DNA of 6,449 nt from an uncultured Chloroflexaceae bacterium (GCA_937141995.1 CAKZQX010000560.1:1-6449); one strand, 5' to 3'; positions 1 to 4,617 are shown, numbered from the stretch's first letter. Program-made: numbers and translations. The notes: a model not told the origin generated them from the letters alone.

Positions 1-526
1 GTGGTTGCTCTTTCACACCCGCGCCGGGTTGGTGCTGCGCGCGCTGGGGGAACGCCCGGCGTCGGTCTTTGCGCGGGGCGTGAATGTCACCGCGCTGCGC
101 TACGGCTATGTGCTACTGGGGGGTGCGCTGGTGGGTATCGCCGGGGCGGCCTACTCGCTCGATCTCAAGCAGGGCTGGAGCTACCGGCATATCTTTGGCC
201 TGGGCTGGATCTCGCTGGCGATTGTGATCTTTGGGGGCTGGCGACCCTGGCGCGTGGCGCTGGGCTGTTACCTCTTCGGGGCGCTGCAACTGCTTGCCAG
301 CCGCTCGCAGAGCACGCTGGAGCAACTGCCGACGCAGATCTTTCAGGTGACACCCTTCGCGGTGATGATCTTCGTCCTGGTGCTGGTGAATACCAGTAGC
401 AATCCGGCCGTGACGCGCTGGGTGGCCCGCCGGCCGGATGCGCTACGCCGGCCGTTGCAGTGGCTGATTACGCGCCTGGCTACGCCCGCGCCGGCAGCAT
501 TGGGCAAGCCGTTTGAGCGACCATAG
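1..526 (+). CDS. ABC transporter inner-membrane permease, C-terminal part (BPD_transp_2 / nucleoside-type)
   Basis: The gene is cut by the left window edge; the frame is open from base 2, so the true start lies outside and about 174 C-terminal residues are visible. The segment with GE, then A.GVNV, then RY..VLLGGALVGIAGA matches the conserved cytoplasmic loop and following helix of LivH/BmpD/YufQ-like permeases, which carry nucleosides, sugars or branched amino acids across the inner membrane with a separate ATPase and binding lipoprotein. Hydrophobic segments lie at about visible residues 33-52, 64-78, 82-98 and 114-129, followed by a basic, proline-rich cytoplasmic tail. IFGGWRPWRVALGCYLFGA resembles the IFG.W.P.....A..FG motif of the nucleoside subgroup, which is why I prefer that substrate, though this is inference. 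It converges with the HAD gene, leaving 8 bases between the stops. The partner genes would lie to the left. Confidence 0.9.
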   Translation, partial: WLLFHTRAGLVLRALGERPASVFARGVNVTALRYGYVLLGGALVGIAGAAYSLDLKQGWSYRHIFGLGWISLAIVIFGGWRPWRVALGCYLFGALQLLASRSQSTLEQLPTQIFQVTPFAVMIFVLVLVNTSSNPAVTRWVARRPDALRRPLQWLITRLATPAPAALGKPFERP

Positions 527-534
527 CTCCAGGG

Positions 535-1221
535 CTACGTCAGGATCGCCGCCAGGGCTGCATCAAGATCATTCAGGTCGGGCAGGGTTGCATCGGGCTG
601 GTGGGCCGCCAGTTCGTCGCAGGTGTAGGGGCCGGTGGCGACGGCGACCGTGCGGGTGCCGTTGAGTTTGCCGCAGCGGATGTCATGCGGCGTATCACCC
701 ACCACGATGATATCCTGTCCAGTGAAGGGACGCCCATAGTGTTCGGCGGCGCGCTCGGCCGCGATGGGCACCAGTAGCGCGCGCTCGTGATGATCATTGC
801 CATACGCGCCGACTTCAAAGTGCATAAAGGGCAGCAGACCCAGCCAGTCGAGTTTGAGCCGCGCAATCGGGGCCACATTGCCCGTCAGCGGAGCCTGGAT
901 TGCGTGGGCTTGCAGGTGTGCCAGGAGCGTCGTTGTTCCCGGCAACGCCCCACCGGCAGCGATGACATCAAACTGCCGCTGCGCAAACGCCTCCACATAG
1001 ACCGTAATGAAGGTCTGGAGTTGTTCAAACACCGCCGTGGGCGTCAGATCGGGAAACGTTTCCTGAATAATCTGGCGGTCGGTTTTCCCCGAGTAAAATG
1101 CTCGTTCGCGCCGGGACAACGGGCCAAAGACCTGCGCCATGGCCTTGCGCATGGTTTCACCGGCAATCCCGCCCGTGTGAATGAGCGTTCCATCGACATC
1201 CCAGAGAATAAGTTTATGCAT
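535..1221 (-). CDS. HAD-superfamily hydrolase, phosphoglycolate-phosphatase-like
   Basis: A 228-residue, full-length HAD phosphatase. Motif I is DVDGTL, with nucleophile Asp8 and general acid/base Asp10. Motif II is the Thr of LTGN (Thr113). Motif III is probably Lys123 in RLKLDWLGL. Motif IV is VGDTPHD, with Asp176 and Asp180 binding Mg2+. Residues 15-90 between motifs I and II form a helical C1 cap, as in Gph/PGMB-type enzymes acting on small phosphate esters such as 2-phosphoglycolate. The real substrate cannot be read from sequence. The ATG at 1221 has only a weak ribosome site (CGGAT close by). It starts 19 bases after the response-regulator stop, which suggests co-transcription and perhaps coupling. 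I did not assign the symbol gph because this family is full of paralogues. Confidence 0.93.
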   Translation of the reverse strand: MHKLILWDVDGTLIHTGGIAGETMRKAMAQVFGPLSRRERAFYSGKTDRQIIQETFPDLTPTAVFEQLQTFITVYVEAFAQRQFDVIAAGGALPGTTTLLAHLQAHAIQAPLTGNVAPIARLKLDWLGLLPFMHFEVGAYGNDHHERALLVPIAAERAAEHYGRPFTGQDIIVVGDTPHDIRCGKLNGTRTVAVATGPYTCDELAAHQPDATLPDLNDLDAALAAILT

Positions 1222-1240
1222 AGATCCGGCGCTCGTGCTG

Positions 1241-1630
1241 CTATGGTGTAATGCCCATCACGCGCTCGACCTTGCCGTTGCAGTGGCGGCGCACCGTGTC
1301 CAGCAGATCGTCCAGATCAATCGGCTTGGACAGATAGTCGTTGAAGCCGGCTTCCTGGGAACGGGAACGCTCCTCCTCGCCCAGTCCGCTCATCGCAATC
1401 GCGGGACAGCGCGCATATCCGGGCAGTTCGCGCAGACTATCCAGCAGTTCTGCCCCATCCGCATCCGGCAGCATCAGATCGAGCAGCATCAGATGGCAGT
1501 GCTGATCGTGGGCCAGACTCAGGGCCATTTGCCCATCGTTAGCGACAACGACTTCGTAGCCCTGACTGCTCAGAAAATGACAGAGTACCTGTTCCATCAA
1601 CGGATTATCTTCCACAAGCAGTATCTGCAT
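1241..1630 (-). CDS. Single-domain response regulator (CheY-like receiver)
   Basis: A stand-alone receiver domain of 129 residues with no output domain. The Mg2+ pocket is Glu7-Asp8 (LLVEDN), the phospho-acceptor is Asp51 (LMLLDLMLPD), the switch Ser is Ser79 (AIAMSG) and the invariant lysine is Lys100 in LSKPIDLDDLL. All key residues are present, so it should accept phosphate from a histidine kinase. The kinase is not in the window, making this an orphan regulator that acts by protein contact (motility, phosphorelay or enzyme control). The start is well supported: AAAGGA at 1637-1642 lies 6 bases before the ATG. The next gene downstream is the HAD phosphatase, 19 bases away. A functional link between the two is possible but unproven. 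Confidence 0.95.
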   Translation of the reverse strand: MQILLVEDNPLMEQVLCHFLSSQGYEVVVANDGQMALSLAHDQHCHLMLLDLMLPDADGAELLDSLRELPGYARCPAIAMSGLGEEERSRSQEAGFNDYLSKPIDLDDLLDTVRRHCNGKVERVMGITP

Positions 1631-1636
1631 TAAAAT

Positions 1637-1642
1637 TCCTTT
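1637..1642 (-). promoter_or_regulatory. Ribosome binding site of the response regulator
   Basis: AAAGGA on the minus strand, 6 bases before the ATG at 1630. It fixes the start of the receiver gene. The last stop of the upstream open frame (TAA, 1632-1630) overlaps this ATG by one base (TAATG), which would allow coupling if that frame were ever translated. Confidence 0.75.
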
Positions 1643-1708
1643 CGTTGAGTCCGGGAGACACCAACTCCACGGTTACGCTCCCAGCAGGAGTAGGGCCGGA
1701 CAGCCGAT

Positions 1709-1739
1709 GGACCGGGAGCGACTGCAACAGCGCAGCATG
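1709..1739. repeat. Degenerate repeat, copy A
   Basis: Shares 23 of 31 bases with copy B at 1934-1964. The consensus begins GGNCCNGGNGCNACNGCAAC, and the first five differences fall exactly three bases apart. The copies are 225 bases apart, a multiple of three, so they are in the same frame. On the minus strand both read VAVAPGPS. Confidence 0.55.
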
Positions 1740-1747
1740 ACACTCCC

Positions 1748-1770
1748 GGTTGCCTTGCGCATTGGCAACC
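1748..1770. repeat. Short perfect inverted repeat
   Basis: GGTTGCC at 1748-1754 and GGCAACC at 1764-1770 form a 7-base stem with a 9-base loop. There is no T-run on either side, so it is not a clear terminator. It could be an operator or chance. Confidence 0.3.
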
Positions 1771-1933
1771 AGACTGATGAGGGGAGCGAGTTTGGTTCGT
1801 GGGAAAAGTTGACCGGCGACTGGTCCGGTGAGCGGGGCGGGAGCCGTCAAAGCCGAGGTGAACACTCCGCATACTACTCGGCGGTACGCTATCGGGTTGC
1901 GCCCGGCGTAGCGCCGTCGTCACCGGTTCACTC

Positions 1934-1964
1934 GGTCCAGGTGCAACCGCAACAGTGCGACATG
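1934..1964. repeat. Degenerate repeat, copy B
   Basis: Partner of copy A at 1709-1739, in direct orientation. Differences are at silent third positions for the first 15 bases, then less regular (GCGCAGCATG against GTGCGACATG). Confidence 0.55.
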
Positions 1965-2036
1965 TTGTACAGAGCAGCCAACTGCTAGATTGAACCGGAC
2001 CGGTGGGTAGACCCACAGCGACCTCCCGTTTTCCGA

Positions 2037-2711
2037 CTAGGTAAGATGTTTGCGCATATACACCCACTCGCGCTGCCCAAAGATCAGCCGGGTCAGCCAC
2101 GAGCGCCGCACATACATATCGCGGAACCCCAGGCGGCGGTAGAGGGTGCGCGCCCCCGTATTTGCGCCGCTCACATAGAGCCCCAGGTAGTGTTTATGCC
2201 GTGACTGCGCTTCCTGTTCGGCGCGGGCCAGCATAGCGCCGGCAATGCCCTGTCGCCGGTAGTCATTCAGCACCGCCACATCGGTAATAAACCCTTCGCC
2301 CCGACCAATGCGATGGTCCAGCAGCGATAACGCAAACATTGAACGAATAGCGCCCCACACCCCCAGCACCTGCTGAAATGCCAACTCCGCGGCTCCGCTG
2401 TTGTCGATTCCCATCTCCCAGGTACGCAGCGTAGTCGTACCAACGATCCGACCGTCCAACTCGGCCACAAACATTCCCCGCAGTGCCTGCATCCCCTGCC
2501 GTCGCCAGGACGCTTCCAGGGCCGCCGCGCCACGGGTCATCCCATTTGCGCCAAAGGCACCGCCGAACTTATCGGCGAATGCTTCGCAGTGCAGGGTCAA
2601 GATATCGGTAATATCCTCCAGGTTTGCCAGGCGAATAGAAAGCCCTGTCGGCGCCCGCGCCGCTGGAGAGGAAGGGATTGTGGTGCTCACAACGGAAACA
2701 TATCTCTTCAA
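2037..2711 (-). CDS. GNAT-family N-acetyltransferase
   Basis: Up to 224 residues. The acetyl-CoA binding core is clear: motif A spans about residues 141-165, with ITDVAVLNDYRRQGIAGAML giving the R-x-x-G-x-A pyrophosphate loop. Motif B spans 184-197 (NTGARTLYRRLGF), the usual Asn...LY...GF signature. The family transfers acetyl from acetyl-CoA to an amine; the substrate is unknown. The N-terminal half carries an expected strand-helix (LSIRLANLEDITDIL) and an insert of about 35 residues before motif A (AFQQVLGVWGAIRSMF). The start is uncertain: 2711 is a TTG without a well-placed ribosome site, and a GTG at 2690 would give 217 residues and loses no domain. The small membrane protein gene ends 51 bases upstream, so the two may share that gene's promoter. 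Confidence 0.9.
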   Translation of the reverse strand: MKRYVSVVSTTIPSSPAARAPTGLSIRLANLEDITDILTLHCEAFADKFGGAFGANGMTRGAAALEASWRRQGMQALRGMFVAELDGRIVGTTTLRTWEMGIDNSGAAELAFQQVLGVWGAIRSMFALSLLDHRIGRGEGFITDVAVLNDYRRQGIAGAMLARAEQEAQSRHKHYLGLYVSGANTGARTLYRRLGFRDMYVRRSWLTRLIFGQREWVYMRKHLT

Positions 2712-2762
2712 ACAGCCATCTGATTCCGAATGACCTGCGCTGGTCTTTGAGCGATCATGGCG

Positions 2763-2930
2763 CTACGACTCCTGGGTGGTTAGCTCGGCGACGCGCCGAT
2801 CCAATCGGGTCGAAATATCCCGATACATATCGCCGCGCATCTGCGCCGCCTGCAGCCGCCGCCGCAGATCCATGATCCATACAACTGCGCTGATGAGCAA
2901 CAGGGTTAGCAGCACAACAACTCTGTTCAT
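2763..2930 (-). CDS. Small membrane protein, 55 residues, unrecognised
   Basis: ATG at 2930, stop TAG at 2765-2763. Residues 4-20 (VVVLLTLLLISAVVWIM) form one strong membrane helix. The remainder (DLRRRLQAAQMRGDMYRDIS, then TRLDRRVAELTTQES) is charged and helical, and looks like a short coiled coil. The Arg cluster just after the helix favours a cytoplasmic C-terminus. I do not recognise the family. The case for a real gene is strong: GGAGAGGA at 2935-2942 ends 4 bases before the ATG, and a sigma70-type promoter lies 41 bases upstream of the ATG. GNAT follows 51 bases downstream. Single-helix proteins of this form often act as small regulators or scaffold partners of membrane complexes, but no role can be read here. 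Confidence 0.72.
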   Translation of the reverse strand: MNRVVVLLTLLLISAVVWIMDLRRRLQAAQMRGDMYRDISTRLDRRVAELTTQES

Positions 2931-2934
2931 TGGA

Positions 2935-2942
2935 TCCTCTCC
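2935..2942 (-). promoter_or_regulatory. Ribosome binding site of the small membrane protein
   Basis: GGAGAGGA on the minus strand, 4 bases before the ATG at 2930. It is one of the best ribosome sites in the window and is the main reason to accept a 55-residue gene. Confidence 0.7.
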
Positions 2943-2961
2943 GGTGAGTTACACCTTTATT

Positions 2962-2985
2962 TGTCTGCGCATTCTAGCGCAGACA
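2962..2985. promoter_or_regulatory. Perfect palindromic operator centred on the -10 box
   Basis: TGTCTGCGC (2962-2970), six bases ATTCTA, GCGCAGACA (2977-2985). The 9-base arms are perfect, and the 6-base centre is exactly the minus-strand -10 box TAGAAT. A dimeric repressor bound here would block RNA polymerase. There is no T-run after either arm, so a terminator is unlikely. I cannot name the regulator. Confidence 0.6.
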
Positions 2986-2999
2986 GCGTAATCCTTCAA
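2971..2999 (-). promoter_or_regulatory. Sigma70-type promoter of the small membrane protein gene
   Basis: On the minus strand, the -35 box TTGAAG (2999-2994) and the -10 box TAGAAT (2976-2971) are 17 bases apart. They match the consensus at 4/6 and 5/6. Transcription would start near 2964, giving a leader of about 34 bases with a strong ribosome site. Confidence 0.65.
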
Positions 3000-3105
3000 G
3001 TGGCACACATTACACGGTGAGCATGCAAACCGGGCGTTTCACCAGACGGGAGTCAGATTCGCCTGCGGCAGCATGGTGCGGGTTTCTTCCGCCCTGCCGG
3101 AGGCG
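2981..3105 (-). repeat. Repeat unit copy R0: inverted, hairpin-less
   Basis: Read on the minus strand, it starts with CGCCTCCGGCAGGGCGGAAG (3105-3086), identical over 20 bases to units 1 and 2. It continues AAACC as in unit 2, then CCATGCTGCCGCAGGCGAAT as in units 1 and 2, then a tail matching unit 2 with few changes (CGGTTTGCATGCT.ACCG shared), ending GGATTACGCTGTC against GGAGTTACGCAGTC at the start of unit 3. The long hairpin is absent: only CGC stands between AAACC and ACCATG. The outer inverted repeat is intact (3094-3105 with 3060-3071). Confidence 0.8.
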
Positions 3106-3233
3106 CTATCCCCTGCCAGACGCAGGATCGCCTGATGCACGTCAGCATTGGCAGTTGCGGGGTTTTCGCTCATTGCGTGCTGTTCGTGATCCGGACTCCC
3201 ACCGCGTACGTCCTGGCAAGTGAGTGCCGTCAC
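3039..3233 (-). CDS. Doubtful small ORF behind rlmB, 64 residues
   Basis: GTG at 3233 overlaps the rlmB stop (GTGA), which would allow coupled translation; an inner ATG at 3173 lacks a ribosome site. The last 22 or so residues (ASGRAEETRTMLPQANLTPV) are encoded by the R0 repeat copy, so the C-terminus is repeat sequence, not a conserved domain. The N-terminal part is not recognised and has no signal peptide or membrane helix. It could equally be the frame left after a repeat landed in a former gene, or no gene at all. Confidence 0.2.
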   Translation of the reverse strand: MTALTCQDVRGGSPDHEQHAMSENPATANADVHQAILRLAGDSASGRAEETRTMLPQANLTPVW

Positions 3234-3991
3234 CCGTCCGTGCCGGCCGGCAGTTCGCGCCGGCGCCAGGCATGGTAGAGCACGATACTCCCGGCCACCG
3301 CCGCGTTCAGCGAGGCAATCGCCCCGCGCATCGGCAGACGCACCAGGAAGTCACAACGCTCGCGCGTGAGGCGCGCCAGCCCCGGCCCCTCGGCCCCGAC
3401 CACCAGTGCCAGCGGCAGCACCAGGTCGGCCTGATCATACACGGTGGCGCGGGAATCATCCTCAACGCCAACCACCCAGACCCCGGCCTCCTTGATCCGG
3501 GCAATTGTCTGTGCCAGGTTGCTGACCATCACGATTGAGAGATGCTCCGTCGCCCCACTGCTGGCGTTAACCACCGCCGGTGTTACGCCGACCGCGCGCC
3601 GCCCGGGCAGCACCACACCATGCACGCCGACTACTTCCGCTGTGCGGAGCAGCGTGCCCAGGTTCTGGGGATCTTGAATATGGTCAAGCAGGAGCAGGAG
3701 CGCCGGTTCGCCGCGTTCAGTCGCCAGAGCCAGGCAGTCGTCAAGTTCGGCGTAGGGGTAGTCGTTGGCCTCCAGCAGCACTCCCTGGTGATTCACGCCC
3801 CGCAGACGTTTATCAAGCAGATGCCGCTCGGTTGGCTCAACCGGCACGCGCGCCTGCCGGGCCAGTGTGGTCATGTCGTCGAGAATATCGCCCTTCTGGG
3901 GCGTTGCGGCAACCAGCAGACGTTTACACCTGCGCCGCCGCGCGCGCAAGGCTTCGCGTACCGCATTGCGTCCATACAGCAGTTCGGTCAT
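3230..3991 (-). CDS. rlmB: 23S rRNA (guanosine-2'-O)-methyltransferase, SpoU/TrmH family
   Basis: 253 residues from the ATG at 3991. The N-terminal substrate-binding domain (about 1-80) opens LLYGRNAVREAL and includes GVNHQGVLL, both typical of RlmB/TrmH-group proteins. The SPOUT catalytic domain shows motif 1 (LLDHIQDPQNLGTLLRTAEV, 102-120; Asn110 and Arg116 are the conserved residues), motif 2 (VVGAEGPGL, 197-205) and motif 3 (LPMRGAIASLNAAVA, 219-233). Known members methylate the 2'-oxygen of G2251 of 23S rRNA with S-adenosylmethionine through a trefoil knot; a tRNA-modifying paralogue cannot be excluded. The frame is open further upstream (to 4048), but that extension is encoded in an inverted repeat and has no family match, so I chose the inner ATG. 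No Shine-Dalgarno sits at the usual distance. Confidence 0.93.
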   Translation of the reverse strand: MTELLYGRNAVREALRARRRRCKRLLVAATPQKGDILDDMTTLARQARVPVEPTERHLLDKRLRGVNHQGVLLEANDYPYAELDDCLALATERGEPALLLLLDHIQDPQNLGTLLRTAEVVGVHGVVLPGRRAVGVTPAVVNASSGATEHLSIVMVSNLAQTIARIKEAGVWVVGVEDDSRATVYDQADLVLPLALVVGAEGPGLARLTRERCDFLVRLPMRGAIASLNAAVAGSIVLYHAWRRRELPAGTDG

Positions 3992-3997
3992 ACCACC

Positions 3998-4003
3998 ATT
4001 ATA
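3998..4003 (-). promoter_or_regulatory. Possible -10 box of rlmB (leaderless transcript)
   Basis: A perfect TATAAT on the minus strand ends 6 bases before the ATG at 3991, so transcription would start on or next to the A of the start codon. No -35 match is visible at 16-18 bases (the candidate hexamers are GC-rich), so this is only half a promoter. Confidence 0.4.
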
Positions 4004-4004
4004 A

Positions 4005-4065
4005 CGTAGGGGCGCAAGCTGGTGCGCCGGAAAAACCCAGTGGCACACCAGCTTGTGCCCCTACG
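4005..4065. repeat. Long imperfect inverted repeat upstream of rlmB
   Basis: Arms at 4005-4028 and 4042-4065 are 24 bases each with two mismatches, loop 13 bases. The left arm begins CGTAGGGGCGCAAGC and the right arm ends GCTTGTGCCCCTACG. On either strand one mismatch becomes a G-U pair in RNA. It shares no sequence with the neighbouring hairpin units, so it is a different repeat family, of the GTAGGGGC...GCCCCTAC type. It could be a palindromic mobile element or a terminator-like barrier between the repeat region and rlmB, but there is no T-run at the stem end. Confidence 0.8.
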
Positions 4066-4077
4066 CCCAATACGTTT

Positions 4078-4280
4078 CAACTAACCGGAGTTACGTGGTC
4101 ACGAACCCGGAAGGGCATGTCGCCTCCGGCAGGGCGGAAGTAGACAGTTCTTTTGCACAAAAAAATTCACAACGTGAATTTTTTTGTGCAAAAGAAAAAA
4201 GCGTACCATGCTGCCGCAGGCGAATCGAGCCAGTACCGGGTGCAAATGCCCAGTTTGCAGACCTACCGCGTAACTCATGT
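4078..4280 (+). repeat. Hairpin-bearing repeat unit 1
   Basis: Starts CAACTAACCGGAGTTACG, runs through GGTCACGAACCCGGAAGGGC to CGCCTCCGGCAGGGCGGAAG (4121-4140), then the hairpin (4148-4196), then ACCATGCTGCCGCAGGCGAA (4206-4225) and a tail with CAGTTTGCA and ACCGCGTAACTC. The outer inverted repeat is 4121-4132 with 4211-4222 (11 of 12). The next unit starts 203 bases after this one. Orientation is arbitrary; I call this direction plus. Confidence 0.88.
4148..4196. repeat. Perfect hairpin 1 (23-base arms)
   Basis: Left arm 4148-4170 begins TTCTTTTGCAC and ends ATTCAC; loop AAC 4171-4173; right arm 4174-4196 is the exact reverse complement. It is AT-rich against a GC-rich background. T-rich at the 5' end and A-rich at the 3' end, the reverse of an intrinsic terminator. 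Confidence 0.95.
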
Positions 4281-4481
4281 CAACTAACCGGAGTTGCGCG
4301 GTCACGAACCCGGAAGGGCATGTCGCCTCCGGCAGGGCGGAAGAAACCATTCTTGTTCACGAAATTTTGCACGTAGTGCAAAATTTCGTGAACAAGAAGA
4401 AAAAGTACCATGCTGCCGCAGGCGAATCAGGCTTCCATCGGGTCAAACGTCCGGTTTGCATGCTGACCGCGTGCGTCCTGT
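4281..4481 (+). repeat. Hairpin-bearing repeat unit 2
   Basis: Same order of parts as unit 1: CAACTAACCGGAGTTGCG, GGTCACGAACCCGGAAGGGC, CGCCTCCGGCAGGGCGGAAG (4324-4343), hairpin (4350-4398), CCATGCTGCCGCAGGCGAAT, and a tail with CGGTTTGCATGCTGACCG. The outer inverted repeat is 4324-4335 with 4413-4424. Its flanks are nearly identical to unit 1 while its hairpin is clearly different. The next unit starts 201 bases later. Confidence 0.88.
4350..4398. repeat. Perfect hairpin 2 (23-base arms)
   Basis: Left arm 4350-4372 begins TTCTTGTTCACG and ends TTTTGCAC; loop GTA 4373-4375; right arm 4376-4398 is the exact reverse complement. It aligns with hairpin 1 without gaps at 16 of 23 arm positions, and all seven differences are compensated in the other arm. 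Confidence 0.95.
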
Positions 4482-4617
4482 CAAATAACCGGAGTTACGC
4501 AGTCGGTTCCAAACCCGGCATCTGCCTGGACAAACGGCCCGCTTCGCCTCCGGCAGGGCGGTACCGGACATCCTTTTTGGAGAAACGTGGTTCTCCGAAC
4601 CACGTTTCTCCAAAAAG
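4482..4617 (+). repeat. Hairpin-bearing repeat unit 3, truncated
   Basis: Starts CAAATAACCGGAGTTACGC; the middle has diverged from units 1 and 2. It then has CGCCTCCGGCAGGGCGG (4545-4561) and the hairpin (4573-4617). The right flank with CCATGCTGCCGCAGG is missing; the unit ends 24 bases before the dnaJ stop codon. Confidence 0.8.
4573..4617. repeat. Perfect hairpin 3 (21-base arms)
   Basis: Left arm 4573-4593 begins CTTTTTGGAGAAACG and ends GGTTC; loop TCC 4594-4596; right arm 4597-4617 is the exact reverse complement. In the same register it matches hairpin 2 at only 12 of 21 arm positions, yet the stem is perfect. It is the first structure in the 3' untranslated region of the dnaJ message. 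Confidence 0.95.

Larger units (their letters stand above)
1631..2036. other. 406-base intergenic region with no convincing gene
   Basis: Lies between the GNAT stop and the response-regulator start. I recognise no protein family in any frame. A minus-strand frame is open throughout and beyond (to 2100, inside the GNAT gene), but it has no good ribosome site and its composition (many Ser, Arg, Pro, Cys) is not protein-like. The region holds two related 31-base repeats (1709-1739 and 1934-1964) and a 7-base perfect inverted repeat (GGTTGCC / GGCAACC, 1748-1770). It must contain the promoter of the response regulator unless that gene is read through from GNAT, but I find no -35/-10 pair I would defend. 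Confidence 0.5.

Noticed and set aside
527..534. Bidirectional terminator between the permease and HAD genes.
   Set aside because: The gap is 8 bases and the only pairing nearby is TAGC/GCTA, too weak to call.
1630..2100. Minus-strand 156-codon open frame overlapping the end of the GNAT gene and touching the response-regulator start.
   Set aside because: No ribosome site, the start lies inside GNAT, and the composition is rich in Ser, Arg, Pro and Cys with no domain. I keep only the repeat with silent differences as a finding.
3992..4048. Upstream extension of rlmB to a start at 4048 (272 residues).
   Set aside because: The extra 19 residues are encoded by the inverted repeat and match nothing in the family; LLYGRNAVREAL normally lies at the N-terminus.
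4148..4617. CRISPR array.
   Set aside because: The period is about 200 bases, the variable parts are palindromes and not spacers, and there are no cas genes in the window.
4148..4617. Retron msr-msd or integron attC sites.
   Set aside because: No reverse transcriptase or integrase gene is in the window, no branching-G or a1/a2 layout is recognisable, and the attC consensus RYYYAAC/GTTRRRY does not fit the unit ends.
4573..4617. Hairpin 3 as the intrinsic terminator of dnaJ.
   Set aside because: No T-run follows the stem on the minus strand (GATGTCC follows), and the stem base is T-rich then A-rich, opposite to a terminator.
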